A stretch of DNA of 16,998 nucleotides from Clostridiales bacterium (GCA_024684665.1 JAIKWN010000240.1:1-16998), one strand, 5' to 3'. Shown: positions 1 to 7,163, counted from the stretch's first letter. The notes: a model not told the origin generated them from the sequence alone. Numbers and translations are program-made.

Positions 1-438
1 TATTTGGCCTACAGCTATACCCGCTACGGAACCTACTCAAAGTGCTGGCGGCTCTGGCTGACCGACGGACATCGGAACCGGATCACGACGTCGAAGAACA
101 TTTCGGTTTGCTTTCCGTATCCCAGCATCTGGTCCGCGAAGGACGGCAGTTACTGGAAATGGACGAAAGGCTATGCTGAAAAGCATTATGACTGGTACTA
201 CTCCAAAGGCTATCAGTACCACGATGAGTACTGGCATGTGAGAACAGATATTTTTTTCGGCACTCCTCTTCGTGCCGTGCCCGAGATGAACGAATACGGA
301 TTGATGGTCAACATCGGTGCCGGTTTAGAAGACAAATCTGTCCTGATTCATTTCGTTTCGGCTGGAGAGGAACCAAATGTCGAATTCGTCAGCCCGGTTT
401 CCGACTATAATCCCGAAGATGAAGATGAGGATTGGTAA
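1..438 (+). CDS. 3' end of an aromatic-rich protein of unknown function (partial)
   Basis: The frame is open from the first base and ends at TAA 436-438, so the gene starts left of the window; the TTG at 4 is only an in-frame codon with no ribosome binding site visible. About 145 residues are seen. They are unusually rich in Trp (8) and Tyr (16), clustered in segments such as SYWKWTKGY and HYDWYYSKGYQYHDEYW, and the tail is strongly acidic (NPEDEDEDW). No membrane segment or familiar catalytic motif is seen. I do not recognise the family. Aromatic clusters of this kind occur in exported beta-rich or carbohydrate/cell-wall binding domains, but that is only a guess. A clean terminator follows 20 bases after the stop, so this is the last gene of its unit. 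Confidence 0.7.
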   Translation, partial: YLAYSYTRYGTYSKCWRLWLTDGHRNRITTSKNISVCFPYPSIWSAKDGSYWKWTKGYAEKHYDWYYSKGYQYHDEYWHVRTDIFFGTPLRAVPEMNEYGLMVNIGAGLEDKSVLIHFVSAGEEPNVEFVSPVSDYNPEDEDEDW

Positions 439-458
439 TTCAGTTCCCCATCATACCG

Positions 459-486
459 CCTCCCTTTTGGGGAGGTTTTCTTTTTT
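459..486 (+). terminator. Rho-independent terminator after the first gene
   Basis: CCTCCC (459-464) pairs with GGGAGG (470-475) across a short TTTTG loop, followed by the tract TTTTCTTTTTT at 476-486. It lies 20 bases after the stop of the plus-strand gene and is correctly placed to end its transcript. Confidence 0.85.
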
Positions 487-594
487 GCAGTTCATAATGC
501 CTTTGACGGCAATTCCAATCCTCTGTGTAGCACATGCCTTTCCTGCTATCAGGTTTCGCAGTTTCCTTGTAGAAGAGGTCGACCGCGGGCAGGG

Positions 595-616
595 AAAAGC
601 CGGGCGAACCCGGCTT
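595..616 (-). terminator. Terminator of the liv operon
   Basis: Read on the minus strand, AAGCCGGG, a TTCG tetraloop and CCCGGCTT form a perfect stem, followed by TTTTCCC. The stem begins inside the TAA stop codon of livF, so termination directly follows the last gene. The UUCG loop is a particularly stable tetraloop. Confidence 0.85.
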
Positions 617-1361
617 ACACTCCCAGATACGCCTTCCGCACTTCCGGATTCGCGAGGAGTTCTTTGCCCGTTCCGGTCAGCGTCACGCGACCGGTCTCGA
701 GGACGTATCCCCGGTCGGCCACGGCGAGCGCCGCGGAGGCGTTCTGCTCGATCAAAAGGACCGTCTTTCCCTGCTTCCGGATGGTTTCGATCAGCTCGAA
801 AATCTCTTCGACCACGATCGGCGCGAGGCCGAGGCTCGGCTCGTCCAGCATGATGAGCCGGGGATCCATCATGAGCCCGCGCGCGATGGCCAGCATCTGC
901 TGCTCGCCGCCGGAGAGGCTGCCGCCCGCCTGCCCCGCGCGCTCCCTGAGGCGCGGGAAGAGGGCGTAGTTCCGTTCGATCAGGTCCGCGATTTCCGCCT
1001 TCGTGATGCCTTTCTTTCCGAAGGTGCCCGCGATCAGGTTCTCGTAGACTGTGAGCTGCGGGAAAATCTTCCGGCCCTCCGGAACGTGGCTGACGCCCAG
1101 ACGCACGACGCGGTCCGGCGCGGCGCGGGTCACGTCCTGCCCGTCGATGAAAATGTGCCCCTCCGCCTTTTCCGTGAGGCCTGAGACGGACATAAGGGTC
1201 GTCGTCTTTCCCGCGCCGTTCGCGCCGATCAGGGTGACGATCTCCCCTTCGTCCACGTGGATGCTGATGTCCTCCAGTGCCTGGACATACCCATAATAGA
1301 CCGTAAGGTGCTGGATGTCCAGCAGGTGCCGCTTTTCGTTTGCCTGTCTCGTTTCACTCAT
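615..1361 (-). CDS. livF: Branched-chain amino-acid ABC transporter ATP-binding protein LivF
   Basis: One of the two cytoplasmic ATPases that power the high-affinity branched-chain amino-acid importer (HAAT family). At 248 aa it is close to the usual LivF length. The Walker A motif GANGAGKTT is at residues 46-54, the ABC signature LSGGEQQ at 149-155, and Walker B LIMLDEP at 169-175, followed by the D-loop SLGLAP. The short helical region typical of LivF and the segment VSHVPEGRKIFPQLTVYENL are present. The start is chosen from GGGGAGG seven bases upstream, inside the end of livG. ATG overlaps the livG TGA as ATGA, which implies translational coupling. It is the last gene of the operon, and a terminator starts in its stop codon. 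Urea or other amides are possible substrates for related systems, so the exact substrate is inferred from family. Confidence 0.93.
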   Translation of the reverse strand: MSETRQANEKRHLLDIQHLTVYYGYVQALEDISIHVDEGEIVTLIGANGAGKTTTLMSVSGLTEKAEGHIFIDGQDVTRAAPDRVVRLGVSHVPEGRKIFPQLTVYENLIAGTFGKKGITKAEIADLIERNYALFPRLRERAGQAGGSLSGGEQQMLAIARGLMMDPRLIMLDEPSLGLAPIVVEEIFELIETIRKQGKTVLLIEQNASAALAVADRGYVLETGRVTLTGTGKELLANPEVRKAYLGV

Positions 1362-2161
1362 TGGAGCGCCTCCCCGGCCACCAGGCCCTTGCCGAAATAG
1401 GCGGTCTGCACTTCCGGATTGACCTTTACCTCGTCCGGCGTCCCCTCGAAGATCTTCCGCCCGAAGTTCAGCACGAGGATGCGGTTGCAGGAATTCATGA
1501 TGAATTTCATGTCGTGCTCGATGACCGCGATGGTCAGTCCTTCGGCGTTTAGCTGCTTGATGAAGGACATGAGCTCCCGCGTTTCGGGCGGGTTCATGCC
1601 CGCAGCCGGCTCGTCCAGAAGCAGGATCTTGTGCCCCAGTGCCATGGCGCGCGCGATCTCGACCTTGCGCTGCATGCCATAGGACAGGTTCGAAGCCTTG
1701 ACATCCCGGTATTCGTACAGCCCGATGCGCTTTAGAATCTCAAGGCTCCGCTCCGTGGTGTACTTTTCGTCTTCCCGGTAACGCCGCGTATGGAGCACAG
1801 CGTCCGCAATGTTCGTCCGCGTCTTAACGTGGCAGCCGATCTTTACGTTTTCGAGTACGGACATGAAGCGGAAGAGCTGGATGTTCTGAAAGGTTCTCGC
1901 GATGTACTTCTCTGCGATCTCTTCCGTGTTCATTTCCGTCAGGTCGTGCCCCTCAAATAGAATCTTGCCCTTTGTCACGGGATACATGCCCGTGCACATA
2001 TTGAAGAAGGTGGTTTTGCCCGCGCCGTTCGGTCCGATGATCCCAAAGATATCGCCCTCGCGGATCTGCATATCTACATCCTCTACTGCCTTCAGGCCAC
2101 CAAAATACTTGCAAACCCCCTGTGCTTCCAGCAGGACGGGGCGATTTTCTCGTCCACTCAT
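1358..2161 (-). CDS. livG: Branched-chain amino-acid ABC transporter ATP-binding protein LivG
   Basis: The second ATPase subunit, expected to form a heterodimer with LivF under the LivH/LivM channel. It has 267 aa, longer than LivF as is usual for LivG. Walker A GPNGAGKTT is at residues 43-51, the signature variant LSYGMQR at 159-165, and Walker B ILLLDEP at 179-185 followed by AAGMNP. The C-terminus carries the BCA_ABC_TP-type tail (GKIFEGTPDEVKVNPEVQTAYFG) that marks this subfamily. AAAGGAGG lies seven bases before the ATG. The start overlaps the livM stop as ATGA and its own stop overlaps livF in the same way. All motifs needed for ATP hydrolysis are intact. Confidence 0.93.
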   Translation of the reverse strand: MSGRENRPVLLEAQGVCKYFGGLKAVEDVDMQIREGDIFGIIGPNGAGKTTFFNMCTGMYPVTKGKILFEGHDLTEMNTEEIAEKYIARTFQNIQLFRFMSVLENVKIGCHVKTRTNIADAVLHTRRYREDEKYTTERSLEILKRIGLYEYRDVKASNLSYGMQRKVEIARAMALGHKILLLDEPAAGMNPPETRELMSFIKQLNAEGLTIAVIEHDMKFIMNSCNRILVLNFGRKIFEGTPDEVKVNPEVQTAYFGKGLVAGEALQ

Positions 2162-3171
2162 GCGCGCGCCTCCTTTCCCTTCTTCTGCGGCCTGCGCTTA
2201 ACCTTGCCGCCGGCCAGGATGGAGTTCGTCGCTCCTGCGATGCCCTGCGGGCGGAGCCACATCATGGCGATGATGATGAGCGCGTAGATGACGTAGCGCC
2301 AGACGCCGAGAAAGCGCAGGGACTCCGTCAGAACCGTTACGATCGTGCTTCCAATGATGGGACCGACCAGCGTACCCTGTCCGCCAATGACGATCATGGC
2401 AAGCACGTCGAAGCCCTTGTCCGTCGTGAACTGGGAAGATTCAATGAAGTTGACGAAGGGGGCGTAGCAGCAGCCGATGACCCCCGCCCAGAAAGCGCCG
2501 TAAACAAAGTTCAGCGATTTATAGAAGCTCGTGCGGACGCCGAGGCTCTTTGCGGCCACCTGATCCTCGCGGATAGATATCCACGCCCGTCCAACGCGGG
2601 AATTCAGGATTCGGCTCGTGCAGAAGAGGAACAGGATACCGATCGCCAGGAAGATGAAATAATAATACTCCGGCCGGAAGGTATCGAGACCAAAGAGCCA
2701 TGGATACGGGATGCCCTTGATGCCCATCGCGCCGCCGGTGATGCTGGCCGTCTGGGCGATGATGCGGATAATCTCCGACGCCCCCAGTGTAACAATGGAA
2801 AGGTAGATGCCCGAGAGGCGAAGCGTCGGCAGGGAGACAAGAAGCCCAATGAGTCCCGCTGTTAAGCCACAGATGGGCAGGAGCAGCCAAAAGCTGATCC
2901 CGAAGCGGGTCGAGAGGATGGCACAAGTATACGCGCCGATCGCAAAGAAGCCCGCCTGTCCGAGGCAGGTCTGTCCACTGTAGCCGTTGATGGCGTTCAG
3001 GGATCCAGCCAGAGTGGCGTACATCATGATACTGCAGGCATAGCGCAGATACAGTGCTTTGATCTTCACGATGCCGAAGATCTTGAGTAGGGGCGGCAGG
3101 CAGAGGAGCGCGGTGATGAGGAGCCAGAAGATCCAGCGCTTCTTCTGCCAGAGATTCTTAAGGCCGTTCAT
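2158..3171 (-). CDS. livM: Branched-chain amino-acid ABC transporter permease LivM
   Basis: Integral membrane permease of 337 aa that forms the substrate channel with LivH. The N-terminus is a short basic cytoplasmic stretch (NGLKNLWQKKRW) followed by a hydrophobic helix, and repeated hydrophobic segments run through the protein, about eight or nine by eye. The LivM signature region NGYSGQTCLGQAGFFAIGAY is clear near residues 63-82. The cytoplasmic loop near RAWISIREDQVAAKSLGV is the expected coupling (EAA-like) helix contacting the ATPases. The C-terminus is basic (KVKRRPQKKGKEARA). AAAGGAA precedes the ATG, and the gene overlaps livH upstream and livG downstream by four bases each. Confidence 0.92.
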   Translation of the reverse strand: MNGLKNLWQKKRWIFWLLITALLCLPPLLKIFGIVKIKALYLRYACSIMMYATLAGSLNAINGYSGQTCLGQAGFFAIGAYTCAILSTRFGISFWLLLPICGLTAGLIGLLVSLPTLRLSGIYLSIVTLGASEIIRIIAQTASITGGAMGIKGIPYPWLFGLDTFRPEYYYFIFLAIGILFLFCTSRILNSRVGRAWISIREDQVAAKSLGVRTSFYKSLNFVYGAFWAGVIGCCYAPFVNFIESSQFTTDKGFDVLAMIVIGGQGTLVGPIIGSTIVTVLTESLRFLGVWRYVIYALIIIAMMWLRPQGIAGATNSILAGGKVKRRPQKKGKEARA

Positions 3172-4055
3172 ACGCGCGTTCCTTTCTTGACCGCAAAGCC
3201 CTGGGGCCGCAGGATCAGCATGAGGATCAGGAAGCCAAAGGCGAAGACATCACGGAAGGTGGCGGAACTGATCGTGATGCCCAGGTTCTCAATGATACCG
3301 AGACAGAGGCCGCCCAGTGCGCTCATCCTGAGGTCCACAAGGCCGCCGAGCACGGAGGCGGAGAAAGCCTTCATGCTGAAACTTCCGAAAGTGTAGGACT
3401 GGAAATTGATGTAATAAATCGCTAGCAGGCAGCCGGCGATCCCACCGAAGCCGCAGCCGATGCAGTTGCCGAGCAGCGCCGTGCGTTTCACGTTTATGCC
3501 CACAAGCCAAGCCGCATCCTTGCTCTGGCTGACAGCGCGCAATGCCACGCCCGCCCGTGTCTTGTTGAAGAAGAAGGTGAGCAGCAGCGCAAGCGCCACC
3601 ACAAGCAGCATGATCACGATCTGCAGCAGTCGGAAGTCTACCGCCACCGGTCCAAGGTGCAGCGTAAAGATGCGGTTAGGGATGACGTTCAGGATGGATT
3701 TGGTCTCCGGGCCGAAGACGATCTGCGCCAGGTTCTTAATCAGCATGGAAAAGCCGATCGTGCAGAGCAGCGAGATATGCCGCGGTGCGTTGAAGAAGCG
3801 CTCGTAGCAGAGCTTGTAGACCGCGATTCCAAGCACAAAAGACGCCGAGAAGGCGACGAGCAACCCGAGAAGGATATTGTTGCCACAGGATAGGAAGATA
3901 TAATAGGCCCCGTAGGCGCCGATCATCATGATCTCGCCGTAGGTGAAGGTCACCATACCGACGACGCCCACAATGGTCGAGTAGCCGATGGCCATGAGGG
4001 CGTAGATCGCGCCCTGGCAGATGCCGTTGATAAGCTGATTCAGGACGTATTCCAT
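3168..4055 (-). CDS. livH: Branched-chain amino-acid ABC transporter permease LivH
   Basis: Integral membrane permease of 295 aa, a usual LivH length, partner of LivM. The diagnostic N-terminus reads QLINGICQGAIYALMAIG, followed by VGMVTFTYGEIMMIGAY, the conserved first two helices of this family. The loop RAVSQSKDAAWLVGINV is the EAA-like coupling motif for the ATPases. GGAGG is seven bases before the ATG. The gene is the first of four ATGA-overlapped genes and lies 110 bp downstream of livK, separated by two hairpins. It therefore probably depends on transcripts that read through from the livK promoter; no strong separate promoter was seen in the gap. Confidence 0.92.
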   Translation of the reverse strand: MEYVLNQLINGICQGAIYALMAIGYSTIVGVVGMVTFTYGEIMMIGAYGAYYIFLSCGNNILLGLLVAFSASFVLGIAVYKLCYERFFNAPRHISLLCTIGFSMLIKNLAQIVFGPETKSILNVIPNRIFTLHLGPVAVDFRLLQIVIMLLVVALALLLTFFFNKTRAGVALRAVSQSKDAAWLVGINVKRTALLGNCIGCGFGGIAGCLLAIYYINFQSYTFGSFSMKAFSASVLGGLVDLRMSALGGLCLGIIENLGITISSATFRDVFAFGFLILMLILRPQGFAVKKGTRV

Positions 4056-4093
4056 CGCAATTCCTCCGACGGTGAAGGACTGATAATATAAAA

Positions 4094-4144
4094 GGCGGGG
4101 CTTGTTCAGCCCCGCCCCTTCAGGCAGCCGGGCAAAGCGGCTGC
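4094..4144 (-). promoter_or_regulatory. Tandem hairpins between livK and livH (likely partial terminator / mRNA stabiliser)
   Basis: Two perfect inverted repeats lie in the 110-bp gap. In transcription order, GCAGCCG pairs with CGGCTGC around a 7-base loop (4124-4144). Then GGCGGGGC pairs with GCCCCGCC around TGAACAA (4094-4116), followed by TTTTATATTA. The second resembles a leaky terminator. Hairpins at this position are common after binding-protein genes and would keep livK mRNA more abundant than the permease and ATPase mRNA. The structure is seen; its effect is inferred. Confidence 0.75.
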
Positions 4145-4165
4145 TGTACTATCGCTCGTCCGGGA

Positions 4166-5290
4166 TTACTCGTTTACGAAGTCGAAGCCCTTGAGCACGA
4201 CCCACTTGCCGTTCTCGGTACCGCAGATCATGTAGTCACGGGTGATGTCGCCATCGGGGCCGAAGGTGATACGGCCGGTGACGCCCGTCATCTCCATGCC
4301 AGTCAGTGCATCCTTGATGGCCTCGCGGGTCACCTTTCCGTCGCCGATCTTCTCGATGGCAGTCTTGATCAGCATCATCGTGTCATAGGCACAGGCCGGG
4401 TGCACGGTTGGCTCGAAACCGGCTTTCTCAACGAAGCGGACTCTCCAGGCGTCGAGCTCCGCATCGTTCGGGTCAAAGAAGAACGGGGAGGTCACGATGA
4501 TGTTTGCCGGATCGGTCAGCATACCGACAACCTGCTCGCTCGTTCCGGGGCCGAGGGCCACATGCTGGATCTTCCAGCCGGCGGCGTCCGCAGCATTGAA
4601 AATCTTCGCAACCGGCTCGCCCTGGTCCATGACTACCAGCACGTCCGGGTTCGCCGCTTTGACCTTAGTGATGATGGACGAGAAGTCGTTTTCAGAGGCG
4701 CTGTACTTCTCCTCGATGACTTCCATACCCTCGATGTCAGCCTGCTTCTTAAAGTTGTCAAAGCAGGACTGGCCCCAGTCACTGTCTACGCGGACGACTG
4801 CGATCTTGTTGAAGCCCAGATACTTTTTCAACACGTACTTCGCAAGGAAGGGCGCTTCGCCGTCCTGCCGGCCCATGATGGAGAAGCAGTACGGGCTCAT
4901 CGCCGCGTAGTCGGAAGCGGAAGCAGTCGGAGAGAGGAGCGTCAGGCCATAGCGGTCGACGATCTCAGCGTCCGCCTTGCAGGAGCCGCTGGTGAAGTCG
5001 CCCAGGATGGCGTAGATGTCGTCGTCCTCAGCATAGTCGGTGGCCAGGGTGGAGCTGATAACGGCGTCGCCCTGGGAGTCCTTGACCTCGATGGCGAGCG
5101 TATGGCCATTTGCGCCACCCTCGCCGATGTCCTCAAGGGCCATTTCCCAGCCGATCTGGAAGCCCTTGCCGTATTCGGCATAGGAACCGGTCAGAGGAGC
5201 AAGGCCGCCCAGCTTGATAGTGTCAGCCATAGCCGCAAATGCGGTGAGGCACAACGCTAACGCCAGCACAACAGACAGGATCTTCTTCAT
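4166..5290 (-). CDS. livK: Branched-chain amino-acid ABC transporter substrate-binding protein (LivJ/LivK type)
   Basis: Extracytoplasmic type I periplasmic-binding-fold protein (374 aa) that captures the ligand for LivHMGF. The ATG at 5290 is chosen because it opens a classic signal peptide (MKKILSVVLALALCLTAFAAMA) and has an AAGAAGG site nine bases before. An upstream in-frame extension would run into the promoter. The mature start IKLGGLAPLTGSYAEYGKG is the family ligand-binding hallmark, followed by the pattern ILGDFTSGSCKADAEIVDRYGLTLLSPTASA cut here as ILGDFTSGS and LLSPTASAS. No lipobox Cys is present; cleavage after AMA or AFA is predicted, so the protein would not be lipid-anchored. 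The ligand could also be another amino acid or a short amide. It has its own strong promoter 5358-5386. Confidence 0.93.
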   Translation of the reverse strand: MKKILSVVLALALCLTAFAAMADTIKLGGLAPLTGSYAEYGKGFQIGWEMALEDIGEGGANGHTLAIEVKDSQGDAVISSTLATDYAEDDDIYAILGDFTSGSCKADAEIVDRYGLTLLSPTASASDYAAMSPYCFSIMGRQDGEAPFLAKYVLKKYLGFNKIAVVRVDSDWGQSCFDNFKKQADIEGMEVIEEKYSASENDFSSIITKVKAANPDVLVVMDQGEPVAKIFNAADAAGWKIQHVALGPGTSEQVVGMLTDPANIIVTSPFFFDPNDAELDAWRVRFVEKAGFEPTVHPACAYDTMMLIKTAIEKIGDGKVTREAIKDALTGMEMTGVTGRITFGPDGDITRDYMICGTENGKWVVLKGFDFVNE

Positions 5291-5357
5291 GTGTTCATAC
5301 CTTCTTTCCTTTGCATTATTCGGATATGGGTCTCCGCCCTTTTCCGTGTCTAATGGA

Positions 5358-5386
5358 ATTATACCACAAAAGAAGCCCCATGTCAC
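5358..5386 (-). promoter_or_regulatory. livK promoter
   Basis: Minus-strand GTGACA (5381-5386), a 17-base spacer and TATAAT (5358-5363) form a near-consensus sigma-A promoter with a TGn extended -10. The transcript would have a leader of roughly 60 bases before the livK ATG. No clear operator was recognised. Confidence 0.85.
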
Positions 5387-5391
5387 GAAAA

Positions 5392-5416
5392 TGCGGGAAT
5401 TTTGACAAATTCCCGC
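5392..5416 (-). terminator. Terminator of the iscS-iscU operon
   Basis: A 10-bp perfect stem (GCGGGAATTT with AAATTCCCGC, 5393-5402 and 5407-5416) with a 4-base loop. On the minus strand it is followed by ATTTTC. It is 21 bases after the iscU stop and only six bases before the livK -35 box. Confidence 0.8.
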
Positions 5417-5437
5417 CTGTTTTCTATTTTTCCCGGT

Positions 5438-5830
5438 TCAATCCTGCGGTTTCTTCTCCGGATGCTTTCCGTAGTAATCGTCGAGTGCGGACCGGATCGC
5501 CTCCTCGGCGAGGACGGAGCAGTGCATCTTGTAATCCGGAAGCCCGTCCAGCGCTTCCGCGACCGCCTTGTTGGTCAGCTTCATTGCCTCCGAAACAGGC
5601 TTTCCCTTGATCAGCTCCGTCGCCATGGAGCTGGATGCGATCGCGCTCCCGCAGCCGAAGGTCTCAAACTTAACGTCCGAGACGGTATCGTCGTCGATCT
5701 TCAGGTACATCTTCATAATGTCCCCGCATTTGGTGTTCCCTACCTCGCCCACGCCGTCCGCGTCCTCGATCACGCCGACGTTGCGCGGATGCAGAAAATG
5801 ATCCATGACCTTATCGCTGTACAGTGCCAT
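5438..5830 (-). CDS. iscU: Iron-sulfur cluster assembly scaffold protein IscU
   Basis: Scaffold on which [2Fe-2S] clusters are built from sulfur supplied by IscS; cytoplasmic. At 130 aa it is the length of stand-alone IscU. The three ligand cysteines are present: C35 in NTKCGD (with the conserved Asp37), C60 in FGCGSAIASSS, and C104 in MHCSVLAEEAI. The segment LPDYK before HC matches the site (LPPVK in proteobacteria) that the HscA chaperone binds, but no hscA or hscB is nearby, as is usual in Firmicutes. GAGAGG lies seven bases before the ATG, and the gene follows iscS by 18 bp. It is second in the operon and a terminator follows. Confidence 0.95.
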   Translation of the reverse strand: MALYSDKVMDHFLHPRNVGVIEDADGVGEVGNTKCGDIMKMYLKIDDDTVSDVKFETFGCGSAIASSSMATELIKGKPVSEAMKLTNKAVAEALDGLPDYKMHCSVLAEEAIRSALDDYYGKHPEKKPQD

Positions 5831-5848
5831 ATGCTTTCCTCTCTTCTT

Positions 5849-7033
5849 TTACAGTATAAAGTTCGTCTTGCCGCTCATGAGGTCCCGCCAGACAGGCGAG
5901 AAGCTCCTGAGATAGGCGACTACTTCTTTGACGCTCTTAATGATGGTTTCTACATCCGCTTCCGTCGCATCCTCTCCGAGTGTCAGTCGGAGGGAACCGT
6001 GCGCCACGTCGTGCACGCGCCCGATGGCAAGAAGCACGTGGCTGGGATCCAGAGATCCAGAGGTACACGCGCTTCCTGACGAGGCGGCGATGCCCTTCTC
6101 GTCCAGAAGGAGCAGCAGAGACTCGCCCTCAATGCCCTCGAAACAGAAGTTCACATTCCCGGGCAGGCGCGGCGACTCCGCACCATTTAGCGCGCAGTGC
6201 GGAATCTCCCGCAGCCCCGCGATCAGCCTGTCGCGCAGCACCGTAAGACGCCGGGCGTTCTCATCCATATGCGCGACGGATTCTGCAAGAGCAGCCGCCA
6301 TGCCGACGACGCCCGCCACGTTTTCCGTTCCCGCACGCTTTCCACGCTCCTGTGCACCGCCTTCGATCAGGTTTGTCAGGCGGATGCCCTTTCTGACAAA
6401 CAGGAAGCCCACACCCTTCGGCCCATGGAATTTATGGGCGGAAGCAGAAAGCATATCGATGTTATCCTCCCGCACATCGATGGGAACATGCCCCACAGCC
6501 TGCACAGCATCCGTATGGAAGAGCACGCCTTTTGCCCGGCAGAGCGCTCCGATCTCCCGGATGGGCTGGATCGTCCCGATCTCGTTGTTGGCGGTCATGA
6601 CCGTCACGAGGCATGTATCCTCTCGGATCGCCGCGGCTAGCTCGTCCGGCCGCACGAGCCCGTCCTCATGAACGTCCAGGAGCGTGACCGTGTATCCTTC
6701 ACCCTCCAGCCGCTTCAGCGTATGCAGGACGGCGTGATGCTCGAATGCGGTGGAGATGATATGCATCTTCCCCTGCTTTTTCCCGAGTTCCGCCGCTGTT
6801 CGGATCGCCTGATTATCTGCCTCGCTGCCGCCGGAAGTGAAATAGATTTCCTTCGGATCCGCATGGATCGCCGCGGCGACAGACGCGCGCGCCTCCTCCA
6901 GGATCTCCTTCGCCCGCTGCCCCAGCGCATACAGGCTGGACGGGTTGCCATACTGTTCTTCCATAATTGGAAGCATCGCTTCAATTGCCGCGCGGCTCAT
7001 TTTCGTGGTCGCCGCGTTGTCTACATAAATCAT
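5849..7033 (-). CDS. iscS: Cysteine desulfurase IscS/NifS
   Basis: PLP enzyme that takes sulfur from L-cysteine, giving alanine and a protein persulfide passed to IscU. The 394 aa chain starts with the family hallmark IYVDNAATT. PLP contacts are visible at the EHH motif (His99 stacks on PLP) and Lys201 in SASAHKFHGPKG forms the Schiff base. The mobile-loop cysteine that carries the persulfide is C323 in SSGSACTSGSLDPSHVL, and this long loop places it in the IscS/NifS (class I) group and not with SufS. The C-terminal tail (SFSPVWRDLMSGKTNFIL) is a little longer than in many homologues. GGAGG is 11 bases before the ATG. It is divergent from iscR and has a near-consensus promoter overlapped by a palindrome. 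Confidence 0.95.
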   Translation of the reverse strand: MIYVDNAATTKMSRAAIEAMLPIMEEQYGNPSSLYALGQRAKEILEEARASVAAAIHADPKEIYFTSGGSEADNQAIRTAAELGKKQGKMHIISTAFEHHAVLHTLKRLEGEGYTVTLLDVHEDGLVRPDELAAAIREDTCLVTVMTANNEIGTIQPIREIGALCRAKGVLFHTDAVQAVGHVPIDVREDNIDMLSASAHKFHGPKGVGFLFVRKGIRLTNLIEGGAQERGKRAGTENVAGVVGMAAALAESVAHMDENARRLTVLRDRLIAGLREIPHCALNGAESPRLPGNVNFCFEGIEGESLLLLLDEKGIAASSGSACTSGSLDPSHVLLAIGRVHDVAHGSLRLTLGEDATEADVETIIKSVKEVVAYLRSFSPVWRDLMSGKTNFIL

Positions 7034-7061
7034 AAATCAGCTGCCCTCCGTTTTCCGTTTG

Positions 7062-7076
7062 ATGTCGCTTCGACAT
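7062..7076. promoter_or_regulatory. Inverted repeat at the iscS -10 / start region
   Basis: ATGTCG-CTT-CGACAT is a perfect 6-bp inverted repeat that overlaps the iscS -10 box (7075-7080) and the expected transcription start. It may be a second operator or may form a small hairpin at the 5' end of the iscS mRNA. Its sequence differs from the palindrome at 7091-7107. Confidence 0.45.
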
Positions 7077-7103
7077 TGTATTTCTATTTGCCTATCATGT
7101 CAA
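7075..7103 (-). promoter_or_regulatory. iscS-iscU promoter
   Basis: On the minus strand a perfect -35 box TTGACA (7098-7103), a 17-base spacer and TACAAT (7075-7080) give a strong sigma-A promoter. The -35 lies inside the palindrome 7091-7107, so a protein bound there would block polymerase. Confidence 0.88.
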
Positions 7104-7107
7104 TAGG
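7091..7107. promoter_or_regulatory. Candidate IscR operator between divergent iscS and iscR
   Basis: CCTAT-N7-ATAGG is a perfect 17-bp inverted repeat. It covers the iscS -35 box and lies just upstream of the iscR -35 box (7114). Rrf2-family regulators of isc genes bind such interrupted palindromes and repress their own locus when loaded with a [2Fe-2S] cluster. The palindrome and its position are seen; assignment to IscR is inferred. Confidence 0.65.
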
Positions 7108-7113
7108 TTTCTC

Positions 7114-7142
7114 TTGTTTTTCCGTTGGTCCTTCGCTATAAT
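7114..7142 (+). promoter_or_regulatory. iscR promoter
   Basis: TTGTTT (7114-7119), a 17-base spacer and a perfect TATAAT (7137-7142). Transcription would begin near 7150, giving a leader of about 57 bases before the iscR ATG. Confidence 0.75.
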
Positions 7143-7163
7143 AACCGGGAAGTGAAAGAAAGA

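Noticed and set aside
2122..2865. 247-codon open frame opposite livM
   Set aside because: Antisense to conserved permease sequence; composition is charged and low in hydrophobic core residues, as in shadow frames.
4400..5260. 286-codon open frame opposite livK
   Set aside because: It is fully antisense to a clear livK, has no ribosome binding site or family motif, and is explained by GC-rich codon use on the other strand.
5291..5386. Longer N-terminus for livK
   Set aside because: The extension covers the livK promoter and would bury the signal peptide; the ATG at 5290 has its own ribosome binding site.
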